The notes beneath the pieces were generated by a model that was given only the letters and a program-made list of their open reading frames with translations, did not search any database and was not told where the DNA came from. A stretch of 64,000 nt of DNA from NCBI RefSeq assembly GCF_022014595.1, contig NZ_CP091740.1, forward strand, positions 2,468,200 to 2,532,199, in the 5' to 3' direction. A program made the position numbers and the translations under genes. This document shows, piece by piece, positions 9,526 through 19,083 of the stretch. The stretch is from Solitalea lacus (GTDB lineage: Bacteria; Bacteroidota; Bacteroidia; Sphingobacteriales; Sphingobacteriaceae). Every line of letters begins with the position of its first letter. The stretch's first letter is position 1.

Positions 9526-11067
9526 ATGGCTGAAATCAATTTTGCAGATACGGCAGAAGAAATTGCAACACTAGAGGAATCAAGAACTAATTATTTCAAT
9601 ACACTTTCATTAAGAGAGAAATTAAACCAATTGGGGGTATGTGAGTTTTTAGACAACAATCATTTTGCTGACGGGGTAGAAGTATTAAAAGGTAAAAAAA
9701 TTGTAATCGTTGGCTGTGGAGCTCAAGGACTTAACCAAGGTCTAAACTTAAGAGATTCAGGGTTAAACGTATCTTATGCTTTACGTCAAGAAGCTATTGA
9801 TGCTAAGCGCCAATCATGGAAAAGCGCCACAGAAAATGGATTTGTTGTAGGTACTTATGAAGAATTAATTCCGACAGCCGATGTTGTAATTAATTTAACC
9901 CCTGATAAACAGCACACGGCGGTGGTTTCGGCAGTTATGCCTTTAATGAAAAAAGGAGCTACATTATCTTATTCACACGGCTTTAACATTGTTGAGGAAG
10001 GAATTAAAATCCGTAAAGATATCACGGTAATTATGGTTGCTCCCAAGTGTCCGGGAACAGAGGTGCGTGAAGAATATAAGAGGGGTTTTGGTGTACCAAC
10101 CCTAATTGCAGTTCACCCTGAAAATGATCCGGAAGGTAAAGGTTGGGCTCAAGCAAAAGCATACGCAGTTGGAACAGGTGGCCATAAAGCTGGTGTTTTA
10201 AAGTCATCATTTGTTGCCGAAGTAAAATCGGATCTTATGGGAGAACAAACAATTTTATGCGGTTTATTGCAGACTGGTTCAATCCTTTGTTTTGATAAAA
10301 TGATTGAGAAAGGAATAGATGGTGGTTATGCTGCAAAACTAATTCAATATGGTTGGGAAGTAATTACCGAAGCCTTAAAGCAAGGTGGTATTACTGCTAT
10401 GATGGATCGTCTTTCAAATCCTGCTAAGATCAAAGCTTTTGAGGTTTCGGAAGAGTTAAAATCCATCATGCGTCCCTTGTTCCAAAAACATCAAGACGAC
10501 ATTATGAGTGGCGTATTTTCATCAACCATGATGGAAGACTGGGCTAATAACGATATTAAATTATTGACTTGGAGAGCTGCCACCGGTGAAACTTCTTTTG
10601 AAAAAACTACTCCATCCGATGTAAAAATTACCGAGCAGGAGTTTTTCGATAATGGTTTGTTAATGGTTGCTATGGTTAGAGCTGGTGTTGAATTAGCTTT
10701 TGAAACTATGGTTGAAGCAGGTATTAAACCTGAATCGGCATATTACGAATCATTGCATGAAACTCCATTAATTGCCAATACTATTGCCCGTAAAAAGCTA
10801 TTTGAAATGAACCGTGTAATTTCTGATACTGCTGAATATGGATGTTACTTGTTTGATCATGCTTGCAAACCTTTATTGGCTGATTACATGAAAACAGTTG
10901 AAACAGATATTATTGGTAATAACTATAACGATGGCAAAGATAATGGAGTGGATAACAAACAGTTAATTGCCGTAAATAAAACTATTCGTTCACATCAAAT
11001 TGAAGCAGTTGGAGACTTCTTACGTCAGGCAATGACAGCTATGAAGGCTATTAATACAGTTGCTTAA
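9526..11067 (+). CDS. ilvC: ketol-acid reductoisomerase, class II
   Basis: A 513-residue NADPH-dependent enzyme that isomerises and reduces acetohydroxy acids to dihydroxy acids. The nucleotide-binding loop [17 protein letters not shown] lies near 62-78, and metal-ligand segments are in the duplicated all-helical C-terminal half (about 210-500). The length and duplicated knotted domain identify the long class II form (E. coli type) rather than the roughly 330-residue class I form. It is the last gene of the operon and is followed by a terminator. Confidence 0.95.
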   Translation: MAEINFADTAEEIATLEESRTNYFNTLSLREKLNQLGVCEFLDNNHFADGVEVLKGKKIVIVGCGAQGLNQGLNLRDSGLNVSYALRQEAIDAKRQSWKSATENGFVVGTYEELIPTADVVINLTPDKQHTAVVSAVMPLMKKGATLSYSHGFNIVEEGIKIRKDITVIMVAPKCPGTEVREEYKRGFGVPTLIAVHPENDPEGKGWAQAKAYAVGTGGHKAGVLKSSFVAEVKSDLMGEQTILCGLLQTGSILCFDKMIEKGIDGGYAAKLIQYGWEVITEALKQGGITAMMDRLSNPAKIKAFEVSEELKSIMRPLFQKHQDDIMSGVFSSTMMEDWANNDIKLLTWRAATGETSFEKTTPSDVKITEQEFFDNGLLMVAMVRAGVELAFETMVEAGIKPESAYYESLHETPLIANTIARKKLFEMNRVISDTAEYGCYLFDHACKPLLADYMKTVETDIIGNNYNDGKDNGVDNKQLIAVNKTIRSHQIEAVGDFLRQAMTAMKAINTVA

Positions 11068-11076
11068 ATACAGCAG

Positions 11077-11100
11077 AAGCCTCTAAAGGAGGCTTTTGTT
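11077..11100 (+). terminator. terminator of the ilv operon
   Basis: AAGCCTC (11077-11083) pairs with GAGGCTT (11089-11095) around a 5-nt loop and is followed by a T-rich tail. It lies 9 nt after the ilvC stop. Confidence 0.8.
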
Positions 11101-11149
11101 TTACAATATTTACGTTTTTCAGAATAACTTTTCTCAATCTCAACCAAAT

Positions 11150-11184
11150 CAAGAAATCCCCCGTTATATAGCGGGGGATTCTTG
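11150..11184. terminator. strong hairpin, probable bidirectional terminator
   Basis: A 13-bp stem with one bulged A joins 11150-11163 and 11172-11184 around an 8-nt loop; the core is ATCCCCCG/CGGGGGAT. It lies downstream of both the ilv operon and the convergent small membrane gene at 11328-11549. The T-richness outside the stem is modest in both directions. The rest of the gap (11185-11327) shows nothing I recognise. Confidence 0.55.
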
Positions 11185-11327
11185 TTTCAACCTACTTAAA
11201 CTAGCTCCTCTGTACCATGCGAAAAAAACAGCACATATTGCATTAAGTGAAGGTGAACGATAAACTTTCCATTTCTGTTGTTGGTCAGTAAACAAAAGTT
11301 TAATCCTTCAAAACAATGCATCCGCAT

Positions 11328-11549
11328 TTAACTAAAAAGGAGTTTTTCTTTATTTTTTTGATGTTTTCCTTTCCGCATTGAGAAATAAATGTAAGTGCCG
11401 ATTACTGGCAAAAAAATCGATAATAATACCCAAAAAAACATGTTCGAAACCTTATTTTTATAAGCGTCGACAGTTACCATAATAATGCAGGTCGACATTG
11501 TAATACTTACCAGGACCGCGATAAGTAAACATACAATAAAAGCAAACAT
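11328..11549 (-). CDS. small membrane protein, PLDc_N-like
   Basis: A 73-residue protein with two predicted membrane helices (about 2-25 and 36-57) joined by VDAYKNKVSN and ending in a lysine-rich cytoplasmic tail. The pattern 'VDAY...FFWVLLSIFLPVIGTYIYFSMRKGK' resembles the phospholipase D-nuclease N-terminal family (PLDc_N, PF13396), which also occurs as stand-alone two-helix proteins. Function is unknown. It stands alone between the ilv operon and cinA, transcribed toward ilvC. Confidence 0.6.
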   Translation of the reverse strand: MFAFIVCLLIAVLVSITMSTCIIMVTVDAYKNKVSNMFFWVLLSIFLPVIGTYIYFSMRKGKHQKNKEKLLFS

Positions 11550-11688
11550 TTTGATCGGTTTTTAGTTGGTTTAAATGCAATGTGTTTGGTTTTCTATCTA
11601 CTTATACTTTTACTAACAGTTTAAAGTTTCAACTTTAACATTAAGTTTTTAAAATAATTTAGTCATTTTCGTAAAAATTAATTAACAA

Positions 11689-12930
11689 ATGTTAGCTGAA
11701 ATAATCACAATAGGAGATGAAATATTAATCGGTCAGGTAGTTGATACCAATTCAGCCTGGATGGGGGAGAAGCTAAATGAAATTGGCATTTCTGTAAAGC
11801 AAATCACCTCGATTAGTGACAATAAGCATGCTATTATACAAGGACTAACTGAAGCTTGTGCTCATGCTGATATCATTTTGATAACAGGTGGTTTGGGCCC
11901 TACAAAAGATGATATTACCAAACATTCTTTATGTGATTTTTTTGGATCAAAACTAAGAGTTGACGAAGCTGCTCTTGAAAACGTAAAAGGACTATTTAAA
12001 CGATTTAACAGGCCTATGCTGGAAGTAAATTTAAAACAGGCAGAGGTACCTGATAATTGTTCGGTAATTCAAAACCAGAATGGAACAGCTCCGGGTATGT
12101 GGTTTGATTATAATAATAAAATTATAGTATCAATGCCAGGCGTACCATTTGAAATGATCGGGATGATGGAAAGCTATGTTTTGCCACAACTAAAAGAACG
12201 TTTCAATATCAATAATATAATCCATAAAACCATTATTACTGCTGGAATAGGAGAATCGTTTTTAGCGAAAGAAATTGAAGAAATTGAAGACAATCTGCCA
12301 TCAAATATAAAGCTTGCTTATCTGCCAAAATTAGGTCAGGTTAGACTTAGATTAAGTGCAACAGGAACTAATAAAGAACAATTAAATAATGAAGTAAACC
12401 ATTTTGCTAAACAAATTATTGAAAAAGTAAATGAACATGTAATTGCTGTAGATGATATAAGTATTCAAGAAGCAATATTAAAGACATTATCAGAAAATAA
12501 TAAAACACTTTCAACTGCCGAAAGTTGTACCGGTGGCTATATTGCACATTTAATTACCAGTATTCCAGGTTCTTCAAAAGCTTTTATGGGAGGTGCGGTT
12601 ACTTATAGCAATGAATTAAAGCAACAAATGGTAGGCGTTAAAGCTGAAACTTTAGAAAACCATGGTGCCGTAAGTGAAGAAACTGTAAAAGAAATGGCCA
12701 TTGGCGCTCTTAAAACTTATAACACTGATTATTCTATTGCCTGTTCGGGAATTGCCGGTCCGGATGGAGGAACACCAGAAAAACCTGTAGGAACAGTTTG
12801 GGTAGCAGTAGCTAGTAAAAATGATGTTATTGCAAAAAAATTCTTGTTTGGAAACAAACGCATTCAAAATATAGAACGAACAGCGATAAACGGATTATAT
12901 ATGCTTTGGAAGTTGATCAAAACCCAATAA
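11689..12930 (+). CDS. cinA: CinA-family nicotinamide-nucleotide amidohydrolase
   Basis: A 413-residue two-domain protein. The N-terminal MoCF-like domain (about 1-170; 'EIITIGDEILIGQVVDTNSAW', TGGLGPTKDD) is linked to ADP-ribose pyrophosphatase activity in related proteins. The C-terminal CinA amidase domain (about 255-410; STAESCTGG with the likely catalytic serine, then IAGPDGGTPEKPVGTVW) deamidates NMN in the pyridine nucleotide salvage cycle. Length is typical. The name comes from competence induction in Gram-positives; nothing here suggests a competence role. It converges with the exonuclease gene 8 nt downstream. Confidence 0.9.
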   Translation: MLAEIITIGDEILIGQVVDTNSAWMGEKLNEIGISVKQITSISDNKHAIIQGLTEACAHADIILITGGLGPTKDDITKHSLCDFFGSKLRVDEAALENVKGLFKRFNRPMLEVNLKQAEVPDNCSVIQNQNGTAPGMWFDYNNKIIVSMPGVPFEMIGMMESYVLPQLKERFNINNIIHKTIITAGIGESFLAKEIEEIEDNLPSNIKLAYLPKLGQVRLRLSATGTNKEQLNNEVNHFAKQIIEKVNEHVIAVDDISIQEAILKTLSENNKTLSTAESCTGGYIAHLITSIPGSSKAFMGGAVTYSNELKQQMVGVKAETLENHGAVSEETVKEMAIGALKTYNTDYSIACSGIAGPDGGTPEKPVGTVWVAVASKNDVIAKKFLFGNKRIQNIERTAINGLYMLWKLIKTQ

Positions 12931-12938
12931 TAAAAAAC

Positions 12939-14324
12939 TCAAAAGCAACTATTAAAGTAAACACATTTCCCTGGATTATTAATTACATATTGGTAAAGTA
13001 GGTTTTTAACGTAATCATACGATGAACATACCGTTAAGGTTTGTTTTAAGGAATCTACATTATTCCAGATAGTATGGTCATCAATAAATCCCATACCGTA
13101 AAATTCGCCTTTTAGCACTAGCAAACAACTTTTTTCATTTTCATTACGACCATCATCAATGATGGCAAAAGATGGTAAATAGTTGCTTACTGCAGCTAGG
13201 GCCATTTCTACTCGTTCATTATAGGTTACAAAAGACTCATCCCCTTTACAAGCACCTCTGCATTCTGGAGAACACATTTCTGAATGATTGCCTAAAAAGC
13301 ATAGCTTGCTGCACAATTCATAATCCTCTGTTAATTGGTGTAGAAATCTATATCCCTCATTTAATGTATTGAATGTTGCAAGAGCTGTAAAATTCTTGAT
13401 TTTTTTACTAATCGCCAATCTTTTATATCCGTTCTGTGCGTCAAACAAATACAGTCCATACAACTGATCATACTGCTTTAAAGAACGATTGTATTTAGGC
13501 CAATACTTCTTTATTTCCAATGCTTCAAGAACAAAGGAATATAACTCAGTTCCACATTCAGTAAATGAAATACTGTAAATATTTCTCAAAAACTCTTGTT
13601 TTTGCTGATTAGGTTTATTGTTTGTAAAATGACTTAAAACCCTTTTTTTTAGATCTACAGCTTTGCCTATATATATAATTTTGCCTTTCTTATCATAGAA
13701 ATAGTAGACTCCCGGTGCATGGGGAAGGTTCTCAACATGTTCTTTAGGTAGATTTGCCGGCAAGGAAGCCTCCTTCGAACCTTTTTTAAGCGAAAGTTCA
13801 ATAAATCCATCAAAATCATTATCAAGCAATTTTGAGAATAAAACAGTAGTTGCACATGCATCTCCTCCCGCGCGATGTCTGTTTTCCAATGTAATGGATA
13901 ACTGTTTACATAATTTACCCAAGCTATAAGAGGGAAATCCAGGAAATATCTTACGCGCTAAACGGACAGTACAAAGCTTCTTGGTTTGTAGTTTATAGTT
14001 TAATAAATCGAATTGATGATGCAGGAAGGAGTAATCAAAATTTACATTGTGAGCAACAAAAATTTTGTCTTCTAATATTTCAAAAAGGTCTCCAGCAATT
14101 TCCCTGAATAGGGGAGCATTACTCACCATTTCATTGGTAATACCTGTTAGAGCCTGTATATGTATTGGAATAGGAACACCAGGATTTACCAAGGTTTCAT
14201 ATTTATCAACGATAGTGAAGCCATCATGAACAAATACGGCGACTTCTATAATGTTATTCCCACTAGCGTAGCCACCGGTAGTTTCAATATCGACTATTGC
14301 GTATAAATTTCTTTCCGCCTGCAT
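12939..14324 (-). CDS. DEDDh exonuclease fused to UvrC/Cho-type GIY-YIG nuclease
   Basis: A 461-residue fusion. Residues 1-175 form a DnaQ-like 3'-5' exonuclease with all DEDDh residues visible: Asp12 and Glu14 (VDIETTG), Asp97, His150 and Asp155 (HRAGGDA). Residues about 200-280 form a GIY-YIG endonuclease (GVYYFYDKKGKIIYIGKAVDLKKR). Further on, Cys338, 342, 351, 355 and 359 form a cluster like the cysteine segment behind the UvrC nuclease domain. The UvrB-binding and helix-hairpin-helix parts of UvrC are missing, as in Cho. Such fusions are known in several phyla. A DNA repair role (nicking plus 3' trimming) is likely but inferred. A good -7 box lies just upstream. Confidence 0.85.
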   Translation of the reverse strand: MQAERNLYAIVDIETTGGYASGNNIIEVAVFVHDGFTIVDKYETLVNPGVPIPIHIQALTGITNEMVSNAPLFREIAGDLFEILEDKIFVAHNVNFDYSFLHHQFDLLNYKLQTKKLCTVRLARKIFPGFPSYSLGKLCKQLSITLENRHRAGGDACATTVLFSKLLDNDFDGFIELSLKKGSKEASLPANLPKEHVENLPHAPGVYYFYDKKGKIIYIGKAVDLKKRVLSHFTNNKPNQQKQEFLRNIYSISFTECGTELYSFVLEALEIKKYWPKYNRSLKQYDQLYGLYLFDAQNGYKRLAISKKIKNFTALATFNTLNEGYRFLHQLTEDYELCSKLCFLGNHSEMCSPECRGACKGDESFVTYNERVEMALAAVSNYLPSFAIIDDGRNENEKSCLLVLKGEFYGMGFIDDHTIWNNVDSLKQTLTVCSSYDYVKNLLYQYVINNPGKCVYFNSCF

Positions 14325-14344
14325 AACGAAAAAATAAGTTGACG

Positions 14345-14352
14345 CAAAGATA
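14345..14352 (-). promoter_or_regulatory. -7 box of the exonuclease/GIY-YIG gene
   Basis: On the minus strand this reads TATCTTTG, an exact TAnnTTTG match. Transcription would start near 14338, giving a leader of about 14 nt before the ATG at 14324. No clear -33 element. Confidence 0.5.
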
Positions 14353-14436
14353 ATAGATTGCTAATTATTTTAGCTATAAATTAATTTTTAGTAATTAACT
14401 TACTGTATATCTACAATAAACTATTTTTATTAGTTT

Positions 14437-14913
14437 TTATTTTTGCTTTTCTTCAAAATGGTTGCTCATTTCATTGGCAATAGATAAAAAAATGTCTACT
14501 TTTTCTTTACCTAAAGCAGCGTCCATTTCTGCTCTTATTTCATTTATACATTGTTGAACATCTATAATCAATTTTGCCCCTTTATCAGTTAATAAAACCA
14601 AAACAGCCCTCGAATCTTTAGGGTCTTTAATAGTTTCAACATATCCCTTTTCTTCAATATCCTTTACTAATTTGCTCATTGCCTGTTTAGAAATCTTTGC
14701 ACGGTCAGCAAGTGTAACGATATTGGATCCTTCTATATCAATATTGGCAAACACTGCCGTATGCTGATAGGTACATGTTGAATACCCCAATTCTTGCATT
14801 TTAATCATCACTCGAGAACTGAAATGCATTCTCAACCGATTGACTGTTCTTCCCATACTGTTAATACGGCTTTCACGTAAATTTTCTAAATCTTTTCGAA
14901 TTGTATCCTGCAT
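14437..14913 (-). CDS. MarR-family transcriptional regulator
   Basis: A 158-residue winged-helix repressor. The DNA-binding core is at about 65-115 ('VTLADRAKISKQAMSKLVKDIEEKGYVETIKDPKDSRAVLVLLTDKG'), with the MarR wing motif DxRxxxxxLTxxG recognisable as DPKDSRAVLVLLTDKG. Flanking helices should mediate dimerisation. It is transcribed divergently from the emrA-emrB-tolC efflux operon, and the 84-nt gap contains a palindrome overlapping both promoters. Autorepression together with repression of the pump, relieved by a small-molecule ligand, is the expected logic. Confidence 0.9.
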   Translation of the reverse strand: MQDTIRKDLENLRESRINSMGRTVNRLRMHFSSRVMIKMQELGYSTCTYQHTAVFANIDIEGSNIVTLADRAKISKQAMSKLVKDIEEKGYVETIKDPKDSRAVLVLLTDKGAKLIIDVQQCINEIRAEMDAALGKEKVDIFLSIANEMSNHFEEKQK

Positions 14914-14932
14914 ATCGATTCAATAATTTTCA

Positions 14933-14940
14933 CAAAAATA
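14933..14940 (-). promoter_or_regulatory. -7 box of marR
   Basis: On the minus strand this reads TATTTTTG, an exact TAnnTTTG match. A TTG at the far edge of the palindrome sits 23 nt upstream, slightly long for a -33 element. The start codon lies 19 nt downstream of the box. Confidence 0.5.
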
Positions 14941-14948
14941 GTCAATAT

Positions 14949-14968
14949 AGTTGACAATATAGTCAACT
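14949..14968. promoter_or_regulatory. MarR operator palindrome
   Basis: AGTTGAC (14949-14955) and GTCAACT (14962-14968) form a perfect 7-bp inverted repeat with a 6-bp AATATA spacer, a common MarR-site geometry. A partial third half-site, AGTCAATATAG, lies just upstream (14940-14950). The palindrome contains the TTG of the emrA promoter and covers the upstream part of the marR promoter. Confidence 0.75.
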
Positions 14969-14981
14969 TGGTTTACTTTTG
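14951..14981 (+). promoter_or_regulatory. promoter of the emrA-emrB-tolC operon
   Basis: TTG at 14951-14953, a 20-nt spacer, and TACTTTTG at 14974-14981 (exact TAnnTTTG). Transcription should start near 14988, about 10 nt before the emrA ATG at 14998. The -33 element lies within the palindromic operator. Confidence 0.72.
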
Positions 14982-14997
14982 CGCTGATTTTAGATAT

Positions 14998-16047
14998 ATG
15001 GATAGTACAAATAAAGCACCTAAGCCGGCAAAGAAACTAATTAGCAGAGTACTAATAGTGCTGGCAATTATTGCAATAGCAATTATTGGATTTAAAAAGT
15101 TAAACTTCTTTTTTACACATGAAACAACCGATAATGCGCAGGTTGAAGGCCATATGACCCCAATCTTATCTAGGGTTTCGGGTTATGTAAAGAATGTAAA
15201 AGTTCAAGACTATCAAAACGTCAAGATTGGTGACACAATAGCTACTATTGACGACTCCGAACTTCAAATTGCCATGCAGCAATTAGAAGCAGATTATTTG
15301 ACTGCACTTGCTGATTTGGAAAACGCAAAAGCATCATTGAAAAATGCACAACTAGTGCATAATTTAAGCAGAACTAACTTAAGTTTAAATCAGATTAAGG
15401 CCAATAAAGCATCGACTGACTATAAACGGGATCAGAATCTATTCAACGATCAAGCTATTACTTCGAAACAAGTTGAAGACTCAAAAATTAATCAGGAATT
15501 AAGTCAAAAACAACTCGTGGCATCTGCCGAAGATGTAGAAATTTCCGCATCAAAAATTCCGATGATGGAGGCTGTCGTTGCAAAGGCACAAGCGAACGTT
15601 GCCCAGAAAAAAGCTAAAATAGAAGAACAACGACTGAAGCTTTCTTACACAGCAGTACTAGCAACTTCCTCAGGAAAAATTGGAAAGAAGAATATTGAAA
15701 GAGGGCAGTTTATACAACCCGGACAACCATTAATGACCATTATTGATGGAAATGAATTTTGGGTTGTTGCCAATTTTAAAGAAACTCAAATAGGGAAAAT
15801 GCGAGTTGGTCAAACAGCTAAGATTATAATTGATAGCTATCCTGATTTGGATATTATGGGTAAAATTATTTCAATTTCAGAAGCCACAGGAGCAAAATTC
15901 TCATTACTTCCACCAGATAATGCTACAGGAAACTTTGTAAAGGTAACTCAACGAGTACCGGTTAAAATTCAATTGAATAATCCGGAAAAATATCGGGAAT
16001 ATCTAAAATCAGGTTTAAGCTTGGATGTCTCAGTTAATATCAATTAA
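14998..16047 (+). CDS. emrA: EmrA/HlyD-type efflux adaptor (membrane fusion) protein
   Basis: A 349-residue periplasmic adaptor. One N-terminal membrane helix (about 13-33) is followed by the HlyD biotinyl-lipoyl half 'DNAQVEGHMTPILSRVSGYV', a long coiled coil (about 85-200, Ala/Lys/Gln rich), the second lipoyl half and a beta-barrel ('GQFIQPGQPLMTIIDGNEFWVVANFKETQI'). I chose the ATG at 14998. A longer reading from a TTG at 14968 would begin inside the operator and upstream of the predicted transcription start. It links the EmrB pump to the TolC-like channel; emrB follows after 5 nt. Confidence 0.9.
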   Translation: MDSTNKAPKPAKKLISRVLIVLAIIAIAIIGFKKLNFFFTHETTDNAQVEGHMTPILSRVSGYVKNVKVQDYQNVKIGDTIATIDDSELQIAMQQLEADYLTALADLENAKASLKNAQLVHNLSRTNLSLNQIKANKASTDYKRDQNLFNDQAITSKQVEDSKINQELSQKQLVASAEDVEISASKIPMMEAVVAKAQANVAQKKAKIEEQRLKLSYTAVLATSSGKIGKKNIERGQFIQPGQPLMTIIDGNEFWVVANFKETQIGKMRVGQTAKIIIDSYPDLDIMGKIISISEATGAKFSLLPPDNATGNFVKVTQRVPVKIQLNNPEKYREYLKSGLSLDVSVNIN

Positions 16048-16052
16048 TCAAT

Positions 16053-17630
16053 ATGGCTGTATCTGGGTTTAAGAAGTGGATTGTAGTAGTTACCGTCATT
16101 TCGGCAGCAATGATGGAACTAATCGATACTTCAATTGTAAATGTAGCTTTATCACAAATGAGTGGTAGTTTGGGAGCCTCTATTGAAGATATTGCATGGG
16201 TGATTACTTCATATGCTATTGCTAACGTAATTATTATTCCAATCACGGGTTTTTTGGCAAGATATTTTGGTCGTAAAAACTATTACCTAGGTTCTATAAT
16301 TTTATTTACTGTTGCCTCATATTTTTGTGGCCAATCTACAAATTTATGGGAACTGGTATTTTTCAGATTTGTTCAAGGTATAGGTGGAGGGGCTTTATTA
16401 TCAACATCACAGGCTATATTATTTGATAATTTTAAAGTTGAAGAGCGACCGCTTGCTTCGGCTTTATTTGGTATGGGTGTTATTATGGGTCCGGCATTTG
16501 GCCCAACTTTAGGGGGGATTATTATTGACAATTATTCCTGGCCACTCATTTTTGATATCAATATCCCTTTTGGCATTATAGCTGCAATACTGGTTTATTT
16601 CTTCGTTGACAAAAAGTCTGAAGAATACAATATTGACCGAAAAAGTATTCGAATCGACATAGTTGGAATTGTATTATTAGCTGTTGGTGTTGGAGCCTTA
16701 CAATTTGTATTGGAAAAGGGAGAATCCGAAGACTGGTTTCAAACATCATATATTTCCTGGACATGTGTATTGGCAATCATAGGTATTATCGGATTCATTT
16801 TGTGGGAATTAAAAACTGATAATCCGGTGGTGAATATTCGTGTAATGCAAAATAAAACTTTGGCCTTTACAACAGTTTTAACATTCATTTTGGGATACGG
16901 TTTATTTGCTGCAGTATTTATTTACCCGGTTATGGTGCAAAGGATAATGGGTTACACCCCAACAATGACAGGCATGTCACTTATTCCCGGAACTTTAAGT
17001 GCATTTTTCATTTTACCAATTATAGGTAAAGCAATGACAAAAGGCGTTTCACCCAAAGTATTTATTTCGTTAGGATTTGTAGCTTATATTGTTTTTACCT
17101 TTTGGATGGGGTCTTTTACAGCAGAAGCCAGTAGTGGTGATTTTTTTTTACCATTGATTTTCCGGGGGTTAGGTGTGGCATTGTTAACTGTTCCTTTAAC
17201 TAATCAAGCTATAATGGGATTAGCACCCAAAGATATACCTCAGGGAATTGCAATAAACAATATGATGCGACAATTGGGTGGTTCCTTCGGGATTGCATTA
17301 ACCAATACATATGTGGCTAACCGTGTTGCCGTACATAGAAATGATTTGATTTCAAATGTTACCGAAGGAAACTTCCTGGCTTCAGAAAGAATCAACCAAC
17401 TTACTCAAGCCTTTTATTCAAAAGGATTTTCATTTGATGTTGCTAAAAATCAAGCAATGCATGTACTGGATGGTATGGTAACTAAGCAGGCTTTTTTAAT
17501 GAGTTACTTAGATGCATTTAGATTAGTTGGTTTGTTTTTTGTGATATGCATACCTTTAATTTTATTGGTAAAAAAAGGCAAGAAACCATCTGAAGAAGCT
17601 ATAAAAGCAGCTGCTGAGGCCGCTCATTAG
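16053..17630 (+). CDS. emrB: EmrB-type MFS multidrug transporter (DHA2 family)
   Basis: A 525-residue major facilitator with about 14 hydrophobic segments, the DHA2 size class. Signatures are the TM1 motif 'MMELIDTSIVNVALSQM', the loop motif 'GFLARYFGRKNYY' after TM2, and 'FRFVQGIGGGALLSTSQAI' near TM4. It exports drugs or other hydrophobic compounds using the proton gradient, working with the adaptor upstream and the outer-membrane channel downstream. The substrate cannot be read from the sequence. Confidence 0.9.
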   Translation: MAVSGFKKWIVVVTVISAAMMELIDTSIVNVALSQMSGSLGASIEDIAWVITSYAIANVIIIPITGFLARYFGRKNYYLGSIILFTVASYFCGQSTNLWELVFFRFVQGIGGGALLSTSQAILFDNFKVEERPLASALFGMGVIMGPAFGPTLGGIIIDNYSWPLIFDINIPFGIIAAILVYFFVDKKSEEYNIDRKSIRIDIVGIVLLAVGVGALQFVLEKGESEDWFQTSYISWTCVLAIIGIIGFILWELKTDNPVVNIRVMQNKTLAFTTVLTFILGYGLFAAVFIYPVMVQRIMGYTPTMTGMSLIPGTLSAFFILPIIGKAMTKGVSPKVFISLGFVAYIVFTFWMGSFTAEASSGDFFLPLIFRGLGVALLTVPLTNQAIMGLAPKDIPQGIAINNMMRQLGGSFGIALTNTYVANRVAVHRNDLISNVTEGNFLASERINQLTQAFYSKGFSFDVAKNQAMHVLDGMVTKQAFLMSYLDAFRLVGLFFVICIPLILLVKKGKKPSEEAIKAAAEAAH

Positions 17631-17747
17631 GAAATACAGCACTACTTTTCCTATTGTATTAGTTAGTAAAAACTTATTCATAAGATGTTGTATAATACTT
17701 GGTAATATTTACCTAAGGATTAACAGCAAATAAAAATTATAAGCTAA

Positions 17748-19052
17748 ATGAACAAAAAATATTTATTCAGCATATTTTCATTGGTAGTGTCACTTCCAGT
17801 ATTAGCGCAAAACAATCAATCATCAGCCTTAAATGAGATTGTTGCAAAGGCAATAGATTACTATCCTAAACTAAAAGAGCAAAAGGCCCAGCTGGAAATA
17901 GGTGATATTAAAACTGATATCAGTAAAAGTAAATTCAGGCCCAATGTCACCGCTGATGCTTCATACCATCACGTTTACCCCAACTCATATGTTGAGCAGG
18001 GAGGAAATAAGTTAGAGTTTTTCCCTTTGAATCAATGGAATACAGCTGTGAATATGAGTCAGCTGGTTTTTGATTTTGGAAAGACGAATTCCGAGATAGC
18101 CAAAAGCAAAAGTGAGAAAGTGTTATCTGAAAATTTATTCAAAAACACCTCTTTCAATTTCGCATATCAGGTTGCAAATGTGTACAATGGCATTGTTTTC
18201 TTAAACAAAAGCATTGATGCTATTGATGCACAAATAGAGGTACTGAATGGAACAAAGAAAATGATTGAAAGTCGGATTAAGTACGGTGTAGGTATTGAGT
18301 TTGATTTAGTTTCTACCCAGGTTAAACTAAACGATGCATTGAATAGAAAAACTGAATTAGAAAACGGCTTAAAAAAACAGGTTATTCTCTTAAACACACT
18401 TTCTGGAACTGCCACAACAACTGATTCTAAAGGTTATAAACTTTTTGATTATGAATTAACAGAGCACAATGCCGATTCAGTTTTCTCTATTGCTCAAAGC
18501 AACAATACAGAACTAACAACAGCACGTTCAAAACAAAATGTAGCAGCCACTGAATTAAAGGTTACTGAAAAAAACTGGGCACCTTCACTGGTTTTTATGG
18601 GCGGCTTAGGATATAAAAATGGTTATTTACCCGGTAGTCTTTATGATATGAAATTTAATTATAATGTCGGAGCCGGTCTTTCCATTCCAATCTATACTGG
18701 CGGAAGAAACGACAATCAGCACAACATTTCAAAGGTAAATTATAAGGCTGCTCAATATAATTTAGATGCAGTAAGTATCAACCTAAAAAAAGACATTGAA
18801 CAAAACATTGCAGATGAAAGCACAGCCAAACAAAAAGTAATTTTTTCATCAACCCAGTTAGAACAAGCTCAAAAAGCCCTTGATATAGCTAATTCACGTT
18901 TTAAGAATGGAGTCATTACTAATATAGAGCTGTTAGATGCTCAAAGTAACTTACTAAAGGCTAAAGTAGATAAAATTCAATTTGAGTATCAATTGGCCAC
19001 AACTCAGCTTGAATTAAAACGATTAATGGGTATTCAATTTTGGGGTAAATAA
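17748..19052 (+). CDS. TolC-family outer-membrane efflux protein
   Basis: A 434-residue outer-membrane factor with a signal peptide ending near 'LPVLAQNN' (residue 20). Two repeated helical OEP domains can be seen, each rich in Lys/Asn/Gln coiled-coil heptads, with the typical 'YKAAQYNLDAVSINLKKDIE' and 'ANSRFKNGVITNIELLDAQSNLLKAK' segments. It completes the tripartite efflux system. The 117-nt gap from emrB has no terminator. Confidence 0.9.
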   Translation: MNKKYLFSIFSLVVSLPVLAQNNQSSALNEIVAKAIDYYPKLKEQKAQLEIGDIKTDISKSKFRPNVTADASYHHVYPNSYVEQGGNKLEFFPLNQWNTAVNMSQLVFDFGKTNSEIAKSKSEKVLSENLFKNTSFNFAYQVANVYNGIVFLNKSIDAIDAQIEVLNGTKKMIESRIKYGVGIEFDLVSTQVKLNDALNRKTELENGLKKQVILLNTLSGTATTTDSKGYKLFDYELTEHNADSVFSIAQSNNTELTTARSKQNVAATELKVTEKNWAPSLVFMGGLGYKNGYLPGSLYDMKFNYNVGAGLSIPIYTGGRNDNQHNISKVNYKAAQYNLDAVSINLKKDIEQNIADESTAKQKVIFSSTQLEQAQKALDIANSRFKNGVITNIELLDAQSNLLKAKVDKIQFEYQLATTQLELKRLMGIQFWGK

Positions 19053-19083
19053 AACTGTTTCATCAATAGATTGTATTTTCGAG

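Noticed and set aside
11185-11327. Possible gene in the gap downstream of the hairpin at 11150-11184
   Set aside because: No frame over about 25 codons with protein-like composition on either strand.
14968-14997. Longer emrA reading from a TTG
   Set aside because: The TTG lies in the MarR palindrome and upstream of the predicted transcription start; the ATG at 14998 gives a normal protein.
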